Below, piece by piece: positions 6,419-11,812 of a DNA stretch of 11,812 nt. The notes below the pieces were generated by a model. It had not been told where the DNA came from. It did no database searches and saw nothing but the letters and a program-made list of their open reading frames with translations. The stretch's first letter is position 1; the number at the start of each line of letters is the position of its first letter. The stretch covers positions 1 to 11,812 of the forward strand of contig JAFBAM010000333.1 in NCBI GenBank assembly GCA_019247755.1, read 5' to 3'. This DNA is from Sphingomonas sp. (GTDB taxonomy: Bacteria; Pseudomonadota; Alphaproteobacteria; Sphingomonadales; Sphingomonadaceae). Position numbers and translations under genes: made by a program.

Positions 6419-6442
6419 CATGATCGTCCTGCGATGATCATG
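6419..6442. promoter_or_regulatory. Inverted repeat before pnuC, possible operator
   Basis: CATGATC (6419-6425) and GATCATG (6436-6442) are perfect 7-base arms with a 10-base spacer, ending 18 bases before the pnuC ATG. The right arm contains the palindrome ATGATCAT (6434-6441). It does not resemble an NrtR or enterobacterial NadR site as I know them. The position suits control of the NAD-salvage pair. Confidence 0.4.
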
Positions 6443-6460
6443 AAGTCCTGACACCCGCGA

Positions 6461-7018
6461 ATGAGGGATATCGAAATTGCAGCGGCTGTGCTCGGCGTGA
6501 TCAACGTCGTGCTGGTCGTCCGCCGTTCCACCTGGAACTACCCTTTCGGCATCGTCATGGTGGCGCTCTATTTCTTCGTGTTCTGGAGCACGAAGCTCTA
6601 CTCGGATGCGCTCCTCCAGATCTTCTTTTTCGTCATCCAGATCTACGGCTGGTGGGCCTGGGTCCACGCCAAGCACGTTGACCATGGCGTAGCGGTGAGC
6701 TGGATGGACTGGAAGCAGCGAACGCCCTGGCTTGCAGGCACCGCCGTAGCGATCGCGCTGTGGGGGGCTGGCATGGCGCGCTTCACCGACGCTGCCGCGC
6801 CTTTCATCGATGCGACGACCGCGGGGCTCAGCATCGCCGCGCAATGCCTGCAGTCGCTGCGCAGGGTCGAAAGCTGGGTGCTGTGGATTGCGGTTGATAT
6901 GATCGCGATCGGGCTATTCGCCTGGAAAGGGCTTTTCGTAACCTCTGCGCTCTACGGGCTCTTCCTGATATTGGCGGGGATCGGATTATTCGAATGGCGG
7001 CGGAGAGCGAAGGCGTGA
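6461..7018 (+). CDS. pnuC: Nicotinamide riboside transporter PnuC
   Basis: This encodes a 185-residue inner-membrane protein with about seven hydrophobic segments, usual for PnuC, which lets nicotinamide riboside enter by facilitated diffusion coupled to its phosphorylation. Family features are STWNYPFGIVMVALYFFVFW, the tryptophan-rich LQIFFFVIQIYGWWAWVHAK and AQCLQSLRRVESWVLWIAVD near the end, which include substrate-binding aromatic and polar residues of the family. The ATG at 6461 has only a poor Shine-Dalgarno; no better start is obvious, as the first helix begins almost at once (DIEIAAAVLGVINVVLVV). Its TGA overlaps the GTG of the NadR-like gene, tying uptake to the next step. Part of the PnuC family carries thiamine or riboflavin, but the NadR neighbour argues for nicotinamide riboside. 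Confidence 0.93.
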   Translation: MRDIEIAAAVLGVINVVLVVRRSTWNYPFGIVMVALYFFVFWSTKLYSDALLQIFFFVIQIYGWWAWVHAKHVDHGVAVSWMDWKQRTPWLAGTAVAIALWGAGMARFTDAAAPFIDATTAGLSIAAQCLQSLRRVESWVLWIAVDMIAIGLFAWKGLFVTSALYGLFLILAGIGLFEWRRRAKA

Positions 7019-8025
7019 AGCGCGGATTGATCCTGGGGAAGTTCATGCCGCCGCATGCCGGGCATGTGACGCTGATCCAGTCCGCGCGCGCGCTGGTCGA
7101 CGAGCTGACGATACTTTTGTGCTCGCTTCCCGATGACCCGATTCCGGGAGAGACGCGGCTGGAGTGGATGAAGGAGCTGTTCCCCGACTGCCGGATCCGC
7201 TGGCAATCGCGCCCCGTACCGCAGGATCCGAGCGCAAGCCCCGACTTTTGGGACATCTGGGAACGGGTCATCACCAAGCATCACCCCGAGCGGATCGATT
7301 TTGTGTTCGCCGGCGAAGCTTATGGCGCCGACATCGCGGCGCACACGGGCGGCATGTTTGTCCCGCTCGGCGCCAGGGTGCTCAATGCCGACCAGGGTGG
7401 GCTAGGCGGTCTCAGCGGCTCGGCGATCCGCGCCGCGCCGTGGGAACATTGGGATTATCTGCCCAGCCCGGTTCGCAGTCATTACGGGTTGACGGTCTGC
7501 CTTCACGGGATCGAGAGCGTCGGGAAATCGACGCTCGCCGAGCGGCTGGCCGAGCATTATTCGACCATTTGCGTTCCCGAATATGGCCGCGCGCACTGCG
7601 AGACGCACGGCACCGACTGCCGCGAGGACGATTTGCTGCTGATTGGCGAAGCGCAGCAGGCGATGATCGAAGCCGCACGGCCGTGGGCGAACCGCCTGCT
7701 GGTGACCGACACCGACGCGTTGATGACTGCAGCCTGGTCGCAGATGATGATCGGCTACATGCCCGATCAATTGATCTGCCATCGCAAGGCCGACCTCTAT
7801 CTGATGCTCGCACCGGATGCGCCGTTCGTCGATGATGGCACGCGGGTCTACAAGAGCAAGGAGCAGCGCGACCGCTTCCACCGCATCGCGCGGGACTCGC
7901 TGACCTTATCGCGAACCAACTTCATCGAAATTAGCGGCAGTTGGGAGCAGAGGTTCGAAAGCGCCGTTGCGGCGATCGATGCGTTGATCCGGCAGAACGG
8001 GCTGAAGCTTCCGGAAGCCGCCTGA
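7015..8025 (+). CDS. nadR: NadR-like NMN adenylyltransferase / nicotinamide riboside kinase
   Basis: This encodes a 336-residue cytoplasmic bifunctional enzyme that phosphorylates nicotinamide riboside to NMN and adenylates NMN to NAD. The N-terminal nucleotidyltransferase shows GKFMPPHAGH (8-17; His14, His17) and LSGSAIR (133-139). The C-terminal kinase shows the Walker A GIESVGKST (165-173, Lys171) and VPEYGRAH (Glu189). It lacks the N-terminal helix-turn-helix of E. coli NadR, so it is unlikely to be a repressor. I choose GTG 7015 over ATG 6994: GGAGAG (7002-7007) sits 7 bases before the GTG, the GTG forms a GTGA overlap with the pnuC stop, and the Rossmann strand (KRGLILGKF) then starts at once. 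The ATG would add seven residues without a good ribosome site. Confidence 0.92.
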   Translation: MKRGLILGKFMPPHAGHVTLIQSARALVDELTILLCSLPDDPIPGETRLEWMKELFPDCRIRWQSRPVPQDPSASPDFWDIWERVITKHHPERIDFVFAGEAYGADIAAHTGGMFVPLGARVLNADQGGLGGLSGSAIRAAPWEHWDYLPSPVRSHYGLTVCLHGIESVGKSTLAERLAEHYSTICVPEYGRAHCETHGTDCREDDLLLIGEAQQAMIEAARPWANRLLVTDTDALMTAAWSQMMIGYMPDQLICHRKADLYLMLAPDAPFVDDGTRVYKSKEQRDRFHRIARDSLTLSRTNFIEISGSWEQRFESAVAAIDALIRQNGLKLPEAA

Positions 8026-8122
8026 GCAAATCCTGAGGAATCGCTGAAATCGGTCGTTTTGTGGGGGTTAGGCGGACCAGGTGGATGACATCTCGGGTTC
8101 CATTGCCTAAGGCCCTGAAGCG

Positions 8123-10045
8123 ATGAGTGAACGTCCCGAAACCCCGCTGCTCGATACCGTGCAGTTCCCGGCCGACCTGCGCGCTTTGTCCAAGGAGCAG
8201 CTGCCGGAACTCGCGGAGGAACTGCGTCAGGAAGTGATCTCGGCGGTCTCCGTGACCGGCGGGCATCTGGGGGCCGGTCTTGGCGTGGTCGAGTTGACCG
8301 TCGCCCTTCACTACGTGTTCGATACGCCGAACGACAAATTGATCTGGGACGTCGGACACCAGGCCTATCCGCACAAGATCATCACCGGGCGACGCGACCG
8401 CATCCGGACGCTAAGGCAGGGCGGGGGGCTCAGCGGCTTCACCCGCCGTGCCGAGAGCGAGTACGACCCGTTCGGGGCGGCACATAGCTCGACGTCGATC
8501 TCTGCTGCGCTGGGTTTTGCGATCGCCAACAAGCTGGCCGATGCGCCGGGGCGCGCGATCGCCGTCATCGGCGACGGCGCCCTCTCGGCCGGCATGGCCT
8601 ATGAGGCGATGAACAACGCTGCTGCTGCCGGCAACCGGTTGATCGTCATCCTCAACGACAATGACATGTCGATCGCGCCGCCGGTGGGATCGCTGAGGAA
8701 CAGCCTCGCGCGGCTGGTTAGCTCGAGCAAATATCTGGCGCCGCGCAGCCTTGCCCAGAAGCTCGCCCGCGCAATGCCCGAGCCGCTCCACCGGATCGCG
8801 GGACGGATGGAGGAATATGCGCGCGGCATGGTCACCGGCGGCACGCTCTTCGACGAGCTCGGTTTCTATTATGTCGGGCCGATCGACGGTCATGACGTCC
8901 GCGCGCTGGTGGAAGTGCTGGAGAATGTTCGGGACGCCGAGGTCGGGCCGATGCTGGTCCACGTCGTCACGCAGAAGGGCAAGGGCTACGCCCCGGCTGA
9001 GAATAGCGCTGACAAATATCACGGCGTGGTGAAGTTCGACGTCGTGTCGGGTGTCCAGGCCAAGCCCGCAGCCGGAGCGCCGAGCTATACCGGCGTATTC
9101 GCCAAGGCGCTAAGCGCCGAGATGGCGCGCGACGAGAAGGTCGTGGCGATCACCGCGGCGATGCCGTCCGGCACCGGCCTCGACAAGGTCGCGGAAGCAT
9201 TCCCCGAGCGCACGTTCGATGTCGGCATTGCCGAGCAGCATGCGGTTACGTTCGCCGCGGGACTGGCGGCGCAGGGCTATCGCCCGTTCGCGACCATTTA
9301 TTCGACATTCCTGCAGCGAGCGTACGACCAGGTCGTTCACGATGTCGCGATTCAGAACTTGCCGGTGCGCTTCGCGATGGACCGGGCGGGTCTGGTCGGC
9401 GCGGACGGCGCGACGCATGCGGGGTCGTTCGACCTCGCCTATCTCTGCACGCTGCCCAACTTCGTGGTGATGGCCGCGGCCGACGAGGCCGAGCTGTGCC
9501 ACATGGTGCATACGATGGCGGTGCACGACAGCGGTCCGATTGCGGTGCGGTATCCGCGCGGTGAGGGCAGGGGCGTGCCGCTCCCTGAGCAGCCGCAGGC
9601 GCTGGAGATCGGCAAGGGGCGTATCGTCCGCGAGGGCAAGAAGGTCGCGATCCTGTCGCTCGGTACGCGCCTCGAAGAGGCTGAGAAGGCTGCGGAGGAA
9701 CTGGAAGCCAAGGGCCTGTCGACGACTGTCGCGGACCTCCGTTTCGCCAAGCCGCTCGACAGCGAGCTGATCCGCAAGCTGCTGACGACGCACGAGGTGG
9801 CCGTGACGGTAGAAGAAGCGGCAATTGGTGGCCTCGGCGCGCACGTCCTGACGCTAGCCAGCGATGAGGGCTTGCTCGATGCGGGCCTCAAGATCCGAAC
9901 CATGCGGCTGCCCGACCGCTTCCAGGACCACGACAATCCGAAGAAGCAATATGACGACGCGGGCCTGAACGCGCCGCAGATCGTCGAGACCGTGCTGAAG
10001 GCGCTCCGGCGCAACAGCGTCGGCGTCGAAGAGGTGCGGGCGTAG
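8123..10045 (+). CDS. dxs: 1-deoxy-D-xylulose-5-phosphate synthase
   Basis: This encodes a 640-residue thiamine-diphosphate enzyme, normal length, which condenses pyruvate with glyceraldehyde 3-phosphate in the first step of the MEP isoprenoid pathway. The N-terminal domain shows GGHLGAGLGVVELTVALHYV, WDVGHQAYPHKIITGR and the cofactor motif GDG (150-152) continuing to LNDNDMSIAPPVG. The central pyrimidine-binding domain shows GIAEQHAVTFAAGLAAQGYR with catalytic Glu371 and DRAGLVGADGATHAG. The C-terminal transketolase domain ends near LPDRFQDHD. The 97-base gap after the NadR-like gene probably holds its promoter; I see a GANTC site (8038-8042) but no clear -35/-10 pair or riboswitch. The Shine-Dalgarno is weak (AAGG near 8109). 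tlyA follows with overlapping ends, a common alphaproteobacterial order. Confidence 0.97.
   Translation: MSERPETPLLDTVQFPADLRALSKEQLPELAEELRQEVISAVSVTGGHLGAGLGVVELTVALHYVFDTPNDKLIWDVGHQAYPHKIITGRRDRIRTLRQGGGLSGFTRRAESEYDPFGAAHSSTSISAALGFAIANKLADAPGRAIAVIGDGALSAGMAYEAMNNAAAAGNRLIVILNDNDMSIAPPVGSLRNSLARLVSSSKYLAPRSLAQKLARAMPEPLHRIAGRMEEYARGMVTGGTLFDELGFYYVGPIDGHDVRALVEVLENVRDAEVGPMLVHVVTQKGKGYAPAENSADKYHGVVKFDVVSGVQAKPAAGAPSYTGVFAKALSAEMARDEKVVAITAAMPSGTGLDKVAEAFPERTFDVGIAEQHAVTFAAGLAAQGYRPFATIYSTFLQRAYDQVVHDVAIQNLPVRFAMDRAGLVGADGATHAGSFDLAYLCTLPNFVVMAAADEAELCHMVHTMAVHDSGPIAVRYPRGEGRGVPLPEQPQALEIGKGRIVREGKKVAILSLGTRLEEAEKAAEELEAKGLSTTVADLRFAKPLDSELIRKLLTTHEVAVTVEEAAIGGLGAHVLTLASDEGLLDAGLKIRTMRLPDRFQDHDNPKKQYDDAGLNAPQIVETVLKALRRNSVGVEEVRA
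10031..10044 (+). promoter_or_regulatory. Shine-Dalgarno and GTA start candidate of tlyA
   Basis: GAGGTG (10031-10036) is a 6-base match to the anti-Shine-Dalgarno sequence and ends 5 bases before GTA (10042-10044). That codon is in the tlyA frame and overlaps the dxs TAG (10043-10045). The spacing marks GTA as the initiation codon; the next alternative, ATC 10051, would be 14 bases away. Confidence 0.5.
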
Positions 10046-10779
10046 CCAAAATCCGCGCAGACCAGCTGCTGGTAAGCCGCGGGCTTGCGGAGAGCCGGAC
10101 ACGAGCGCAGGCGCTGATCATGGCGGGGGCAGTGTTTTCCGGCGAGAAGAAGCTGTCCAAGGCAGGCGACATGCTCGCCGAGGACGCGCCGCTCGAAGTG
10201 CGCGGCAAGGACCATCCATGGGCCTCGCGAGGCGGCATCAAGCTCGACCACGGGCTCACGCATTTTGGGTTCGACGTAACGGGCGCGGTTGCACTGGACG
10301 TCGGCAGCTCGACCGGCGGGTTCACCGACGTGCTGCTGAGCCGCGGGGCTGCAAGAGTTTACGCCGTCGATGTCGGCACCAACCAGCTGGCGTGGAAGCT
10401 GAGGCAAGACCCGCGCGTCGTCGTTCACGAGCAAACCAATGCGCGATCGCTGGATTCGAGCATCATTCCGGAAACGATCGATGTCATCGTTTGCGACGCC
10501 AGCTTCATCAGCCTCGCCAAAGTGCTTGAAGCGCCGCTGAAGCTCGCCAAGCCCGGCGCGAAGCTGGTTGCGTTGATCAAGCCGCAGTTCGAGGCCGGTC
10601 GCGAGGAAGTGGGGAAAGGCGGTGTCGTTCGCGATCCTGCGGTCCACGACCGCGTCTGCACCGAGGCCAAAGACTGGGTTGAAGCGCAGGGCTGGACCGT
10701 GCTGGGGGTCACGCCGAGCCCGATCACGGGACCTGAAGGGAACGTGGAATTCCTGCTGGGAGCGGAGAAAAATGGCTGA
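10042..10779 (+). CDS. tlyA: TlyA-family rRNA 2'-O-methyltransferase with non-canonical start
   Basis: Read from GTA 10042 this is 245 residues, within the usual TlyA range. TlyA methylates cytidine ribose in 16S and 23S rRNA, which sets sensitivity to capreomycin-type drugs in some bacteria. The N-terminal S4 RNA-binding domain (about 3-60) begins AKIRADQLLVSRGLAESRTR. The Rossmann methyltransferase shows LDVGSSTGGFTD (Asp86 onward) for S-adenosylmethionine. Members of the KDK(E) catalytic set are Lys67 (GGIKLDH), Asp152 (VCDASFIS) and Lys180 (LIKPQFEAG). No in-frame ATG, GTG or TTG occurs between the stop at 9952-9954 and ATG 10120. Starting at 10120 would remove roughly the first 26 residues, including most of the S4 RNA-binding helices. 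The 3' end overlaps tspO by 8 bases. The family call is firm; the start is uncertain. Confidence 0.85.
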   Translation, partial: VAKIRADQLLVSRGLAESRTRAQALIMAGAVFSGEKKLSKAGDMLAEDAPLEVRGKDHPWASRGGIKLDHGLTHFGFDVTGAVALDVGSSTGGFTDVLLSRGAARVYAVDVGTNQLAWKLRQDPRVVVHEQTNARSLDSSIIPETIDVIVCDASFISLAKVLEAPLKLAKPGAKLVALIKPQFEAGREEVGKGGVVRDPAVHDRVCTEAKDWVEAQGWTVLGVTPSPITGPEGNVEFLLGAEKNG

Positions 10780-11293
10780 GACGGTCGAACGAAACAGCTG
10801 GTGGAAGACGGCGCTCATTGCCGTAATCGCGATCGAGTTGCTGGGCGGCCTCAGCGGTTGGCTGTCCAACAGCGGCTACGGAAATTCCTGGTTCGACGCG
10901 CTTCAAAAGCCTTTTTTCATGCCGCCGGGCTGGGCGTTCGGAGTGGTCTGGCCCATTCTCTACGCGCTGCTCGGCATCTCAGTAGCGATGATCCTGGCCG
11001 AGCCGCCATCCGACCGGCGGCGAAACGCGCTGCTGCTCTTCTTCATCCAGCTGGCGCTGAACTTTGCCTGGTCCCCCATCTTCTTTGCGGGGCACGACAT
11101 CAAGCTCGCCAAGGTCGTCATCTTCCTGATGGCTGCGATCGCGGCAGCAGCTGCGGGGCAGTTCACCCGGATCCGGGCTTCCGCAGGGTTACTCATGGTG
11201 CCGTACATCGCGTGGCTAGTCTTCGCGGGTACGCTCAACGCTACGATCGAGAAGCTCAATCCGGGCGCAGGAACCTCGCTTCTCGGCTTCTGA
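10772..11293 (+). CDS. tspO: TspO/MBR family membrane protein
   Basis: This encodes 173 residues with five membrane segments, typical of TspO, the bacterial relative of the mitochondrial translocator protein, which binds porphyrins and is linked to tetrapyrrole and stress signalling. Family features are SWFDALQKPFFMPPGWAFGV, WPILYALLGISVAMIL, LFFIQLALNFAWSPIFF and LLMVPYIAWLVFAGTLN. The start is ATG 10772, preceded by GGAG (10764-10767) and overlapping the tlyA end by 8 bases; the frame is open further upstream inside tlyA, but that part is a shadow. It has about 18 residues after the last helix (IEKLNPGAG onward). It probably sits at the end of a dxs-tlyA-tspO unit. A link between isoprenoid and tetrapyrrole metabolism would be plausible, but no photosynthesis gene is visible here. 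Confidence 0.93.
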   Translation: MAETVERNSWWKTALIAVIAIELLGGLSGWLSNSGYGNSWFDALQKPFFMPPGWAFGVVWPILYALLGISVAMILAEPPSDRRRNALLLFFIQLALNFAWSPIFFAGHDIKLAKVVIFLMAAIAAAAAGQFTRIRASAGLLMVPYIAWLVFAGTLNATIEKLNPGAGTSLLGF

Positions 11294-11296
11294 TAA

Positions 11297-11324
11297 CTGG
11301 GGATATCTCAGGCAGCTGGGGATA
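11297..11324. repeat. Direct repeat CTGGGGATA x2 after tspO
   Basis: CTGGGGATA occurs at 11297-11305 and again at 11316-11324, a period of 19 bases, in the 98-base gap between tspO and the UbiK-like gene. Two 9-base copies could be a tandem site for a regulator of the downstream gene, or a small duplication. Confidence 0.5.
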
Positions 11325-11342
11325 GGTCCGGCCACCAGGGTG

Positions 11343-11384
11343 GCGGAAAAGGCCGCAACTCCCTATTTCCGCGCCGAAAGGGAG
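11343..11384 (+). promoter_or_regulatory. Leader with competing stems before the UbiK-like gene
   Basis: GCGGAAA (11343-11349) can pair with TTTCCGC (11366-11372). CTCCCT (11359-11364) can pair with AGGGAG (11379-11384), which contains the probable ribosome site GGGAG of the next gene. The pairings interlock like a pseudoknot, so they may compete. A short GCCAC/GTGGC hairpin (11331-11344) lies just upstream. Possible translational control; not tested. Confidence 0.3.
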
Positions 11385-11391
11385 ATTTGCG

Positions 11392-11697
11392 ATGCAGTCC
11401 GAGAACCGGCTGTTCGACGACTTCGTGAAGATGATGAACGGCGTTGCGGGGACCTTCGCGGGCATGGGCCGCGAGGCCGAGGCTGGCGCTCGCGAGAAAT
11501 TTCGCGAATGGATGGCAGGCAGCGACTTCGTCGGCCGCGATGAGTTCGAAGCGGTGAAGGCGATGGCCGCGGCCGCGCGCGACGAGAATGAGATCCTCAA
11601 AGCTCGTATCGCGACGCTCGAAGCTAAGGTGGCGGGCCCTGTCGCGGGCGCAGCCAAGCCGAGTGCGCGCAAGCCCAAGGCCAGTCCCGGAGCGTGA
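11392..11697 (+). CDS. BMFP/UbiK-family accessory protein
   Basis: This encodes 101 residues. The N-terminal MQSENRLFDDFVKMMNGVAG forms an amphipathic helix, followed by GTFAGMGREAEAGAREKFREW and DFVGRDEFEAVKAMAAAARDE, which leads into a coiled coil (about 50-85, NEILKARIATLEAKVAG). The tail is rich in Ala, Lys and Pro. This is the layout of the BMFP family (YqiC/UbiK), trimeric coiled-coil proteins that help ubiquinone biosynthesis and can fuse membranes. Sphingomonad members have nearly this sequence, from memory. Whether this one acts in ubiquinone synthesis is not shown, so I give no gene symbol. GGGAG at 11380-11384 serves as ribosome site, and the TGA overlaps the GTG of the next gene. 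Confidence 0.82.
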   Translation: MQSENRLFDDFVKMMNGVAGTFAGMGREAEAGAREKFREWMAGSDFVGRDEFEAVKAMAAAARDENEILKARIATLEAKVAGPVAGAAKPSARKPKASPGA

Positions 11698-11812
11698 TCC
11701 TGAGCGAAGAAGAGGCCCAGGAAGAGCGCGACGACGGCGCGCCAATCGAGGTTCTCGAACAATATTTCGAGGCACGCGGCTGGGCGTGCGAGCGTACCGC
11801 TGAGGGCGAGAT
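11694..11812 (+). CDS. YbjN-domain protein, N-terminal part (runs off window)
   Basis: Thirty-nine codons are visible before the edge, from GTG 11694, which forms a GTGA overlap with the stop of the UbiK-like gene. The sequence starts (M)ILSEEEAQEERDDGAPIEVL and continues EQYFEARGWACERTAEGE, which resembles the start of YbjN-domain proteins that commonly follow the BMFP gene in sphingomonads. YbjN proteins have a secretion-chaperone-like fold and no settled function in this group. GGAG lies too close (1 base) to the GTG for normal use, so coupling to the upstream gene is likely. With only the N-terminus present, the family call is tentative. Confidence 0.6.
   Translation, partial: MILSEEEAQEERDDGAPIEVLEQYFEARGWACERTAEGE

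Noticed and set aside
6994..7014. NadR-like gene starting at ATG 6994
   Set aside because: It lacks a well-spaced ribosome site, whereas GTG 7015 has GGAGAG 7 bases upstream and a GTGA overlap with pnuC.
8037..8058. EcfG-type stress promoter before dxs (GGAAT ... CGTT)
   Set aside because: The -35-like element is imperfect and the spacing is about 13 bases, not the 16-17 expected.
8026..8122. Thiamine-diphosphate riboswitch before dxs
   Set aside because: The 97-base gap lacks the conserved THI-box segments and is short for that aptamer; dxs uses thiamine diphosphate, but that alone is no evidence.
10120..10779. tlyA starting at the first ATG (10120)
   Set aside because: It would cut away most of the S4 RNA-binding helices, which are clearly encoded in the same frame from about 10045, and nothing near it looks like a strong ribosome site compared with GAGGTG at 10031-10036.
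9439..10869. 476-residue open frame on the minus strand across dxs, tlyA and tspO
   Set aside because: It lies antisense to three clearly recognisable genes, contains no known motif, and is explained by the high GC content, which leaves few stops in the antisense frame.

Overview
The window looks like ordinary chromosome from a sphingomonad-type alphaproteobacterium. The GC content is high, genes are tightly packed with 4-base start/stop overlaps, and the gene families fit: an HWE-type histidine kinase, Cox15-type heme A synthase, a MerC-like protein beside a Zur-type Fur repressor, dxs followed by tlyA, and a BMFP/UbiK protein followed by a YbjN-type protein. I see no rRNA, tRNA, CRISPR array, prophage or insertion sequence. 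Assignments rest on motif recognition; no database search was made.

Layout. (1) 1-2523: the probable tail of an unrecognised upstream gene, then an 806-residue PAS/LOV-like-GAF-PAS-PAS-HWE kinase. (2) 2524-4072: two small uncharacterised proteins facing each other, a regulatory gap with two dyads, and a Crp/Fnr-type regulator. (3) 4069-5399, minus strand: ctaA (heme A synthase) followed by cutA with an ATGA overlap; cutA shares stop-codon bases with the convergent Crp/Fnr gene. (4) 5400-6383: a divergent promoter region with a GTTA-N5-TAAC dyad, then a MerC-family membrane protein and a Zur-type repressor. This reads as a small, probably self-regulated metal-homeostasis unit. (5) 6384-8025: pnuC and a nadR-like bifunctional enzyme joined by a GTGA overlap, a complete nicotinamide riboside uptake and NAD-salvage pair. 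(6) 8026-11293: dxs, tlyA and tspO, closely spaced or overlapping. (7) 11294-11812: a structured leader, a UbiK/BMFP protein and the start of a YbjN-type gene.

Most notable points. The MerC-like gene has a promoter whose -35 lies inside the probable Zur operator. tlyA has no ATG, GTG or TTG that would include its S4 domain, yet a strong Shine-Dalgarno sits 5 bases before a GTA codon that overlaps the dxs stop. The kinase's first domain is LOV-like but has lost the photoactive cysteine and the usual flavin contacts. Several promoter gaps carry perfect dyads, and GANTC sites (CcrM methylation targets) are concentrated in the gaps between genes. Nothing here amounts to a clearly novel multi-gene system; the Zur-MerC unit is the closest candidate for undescribed biology.
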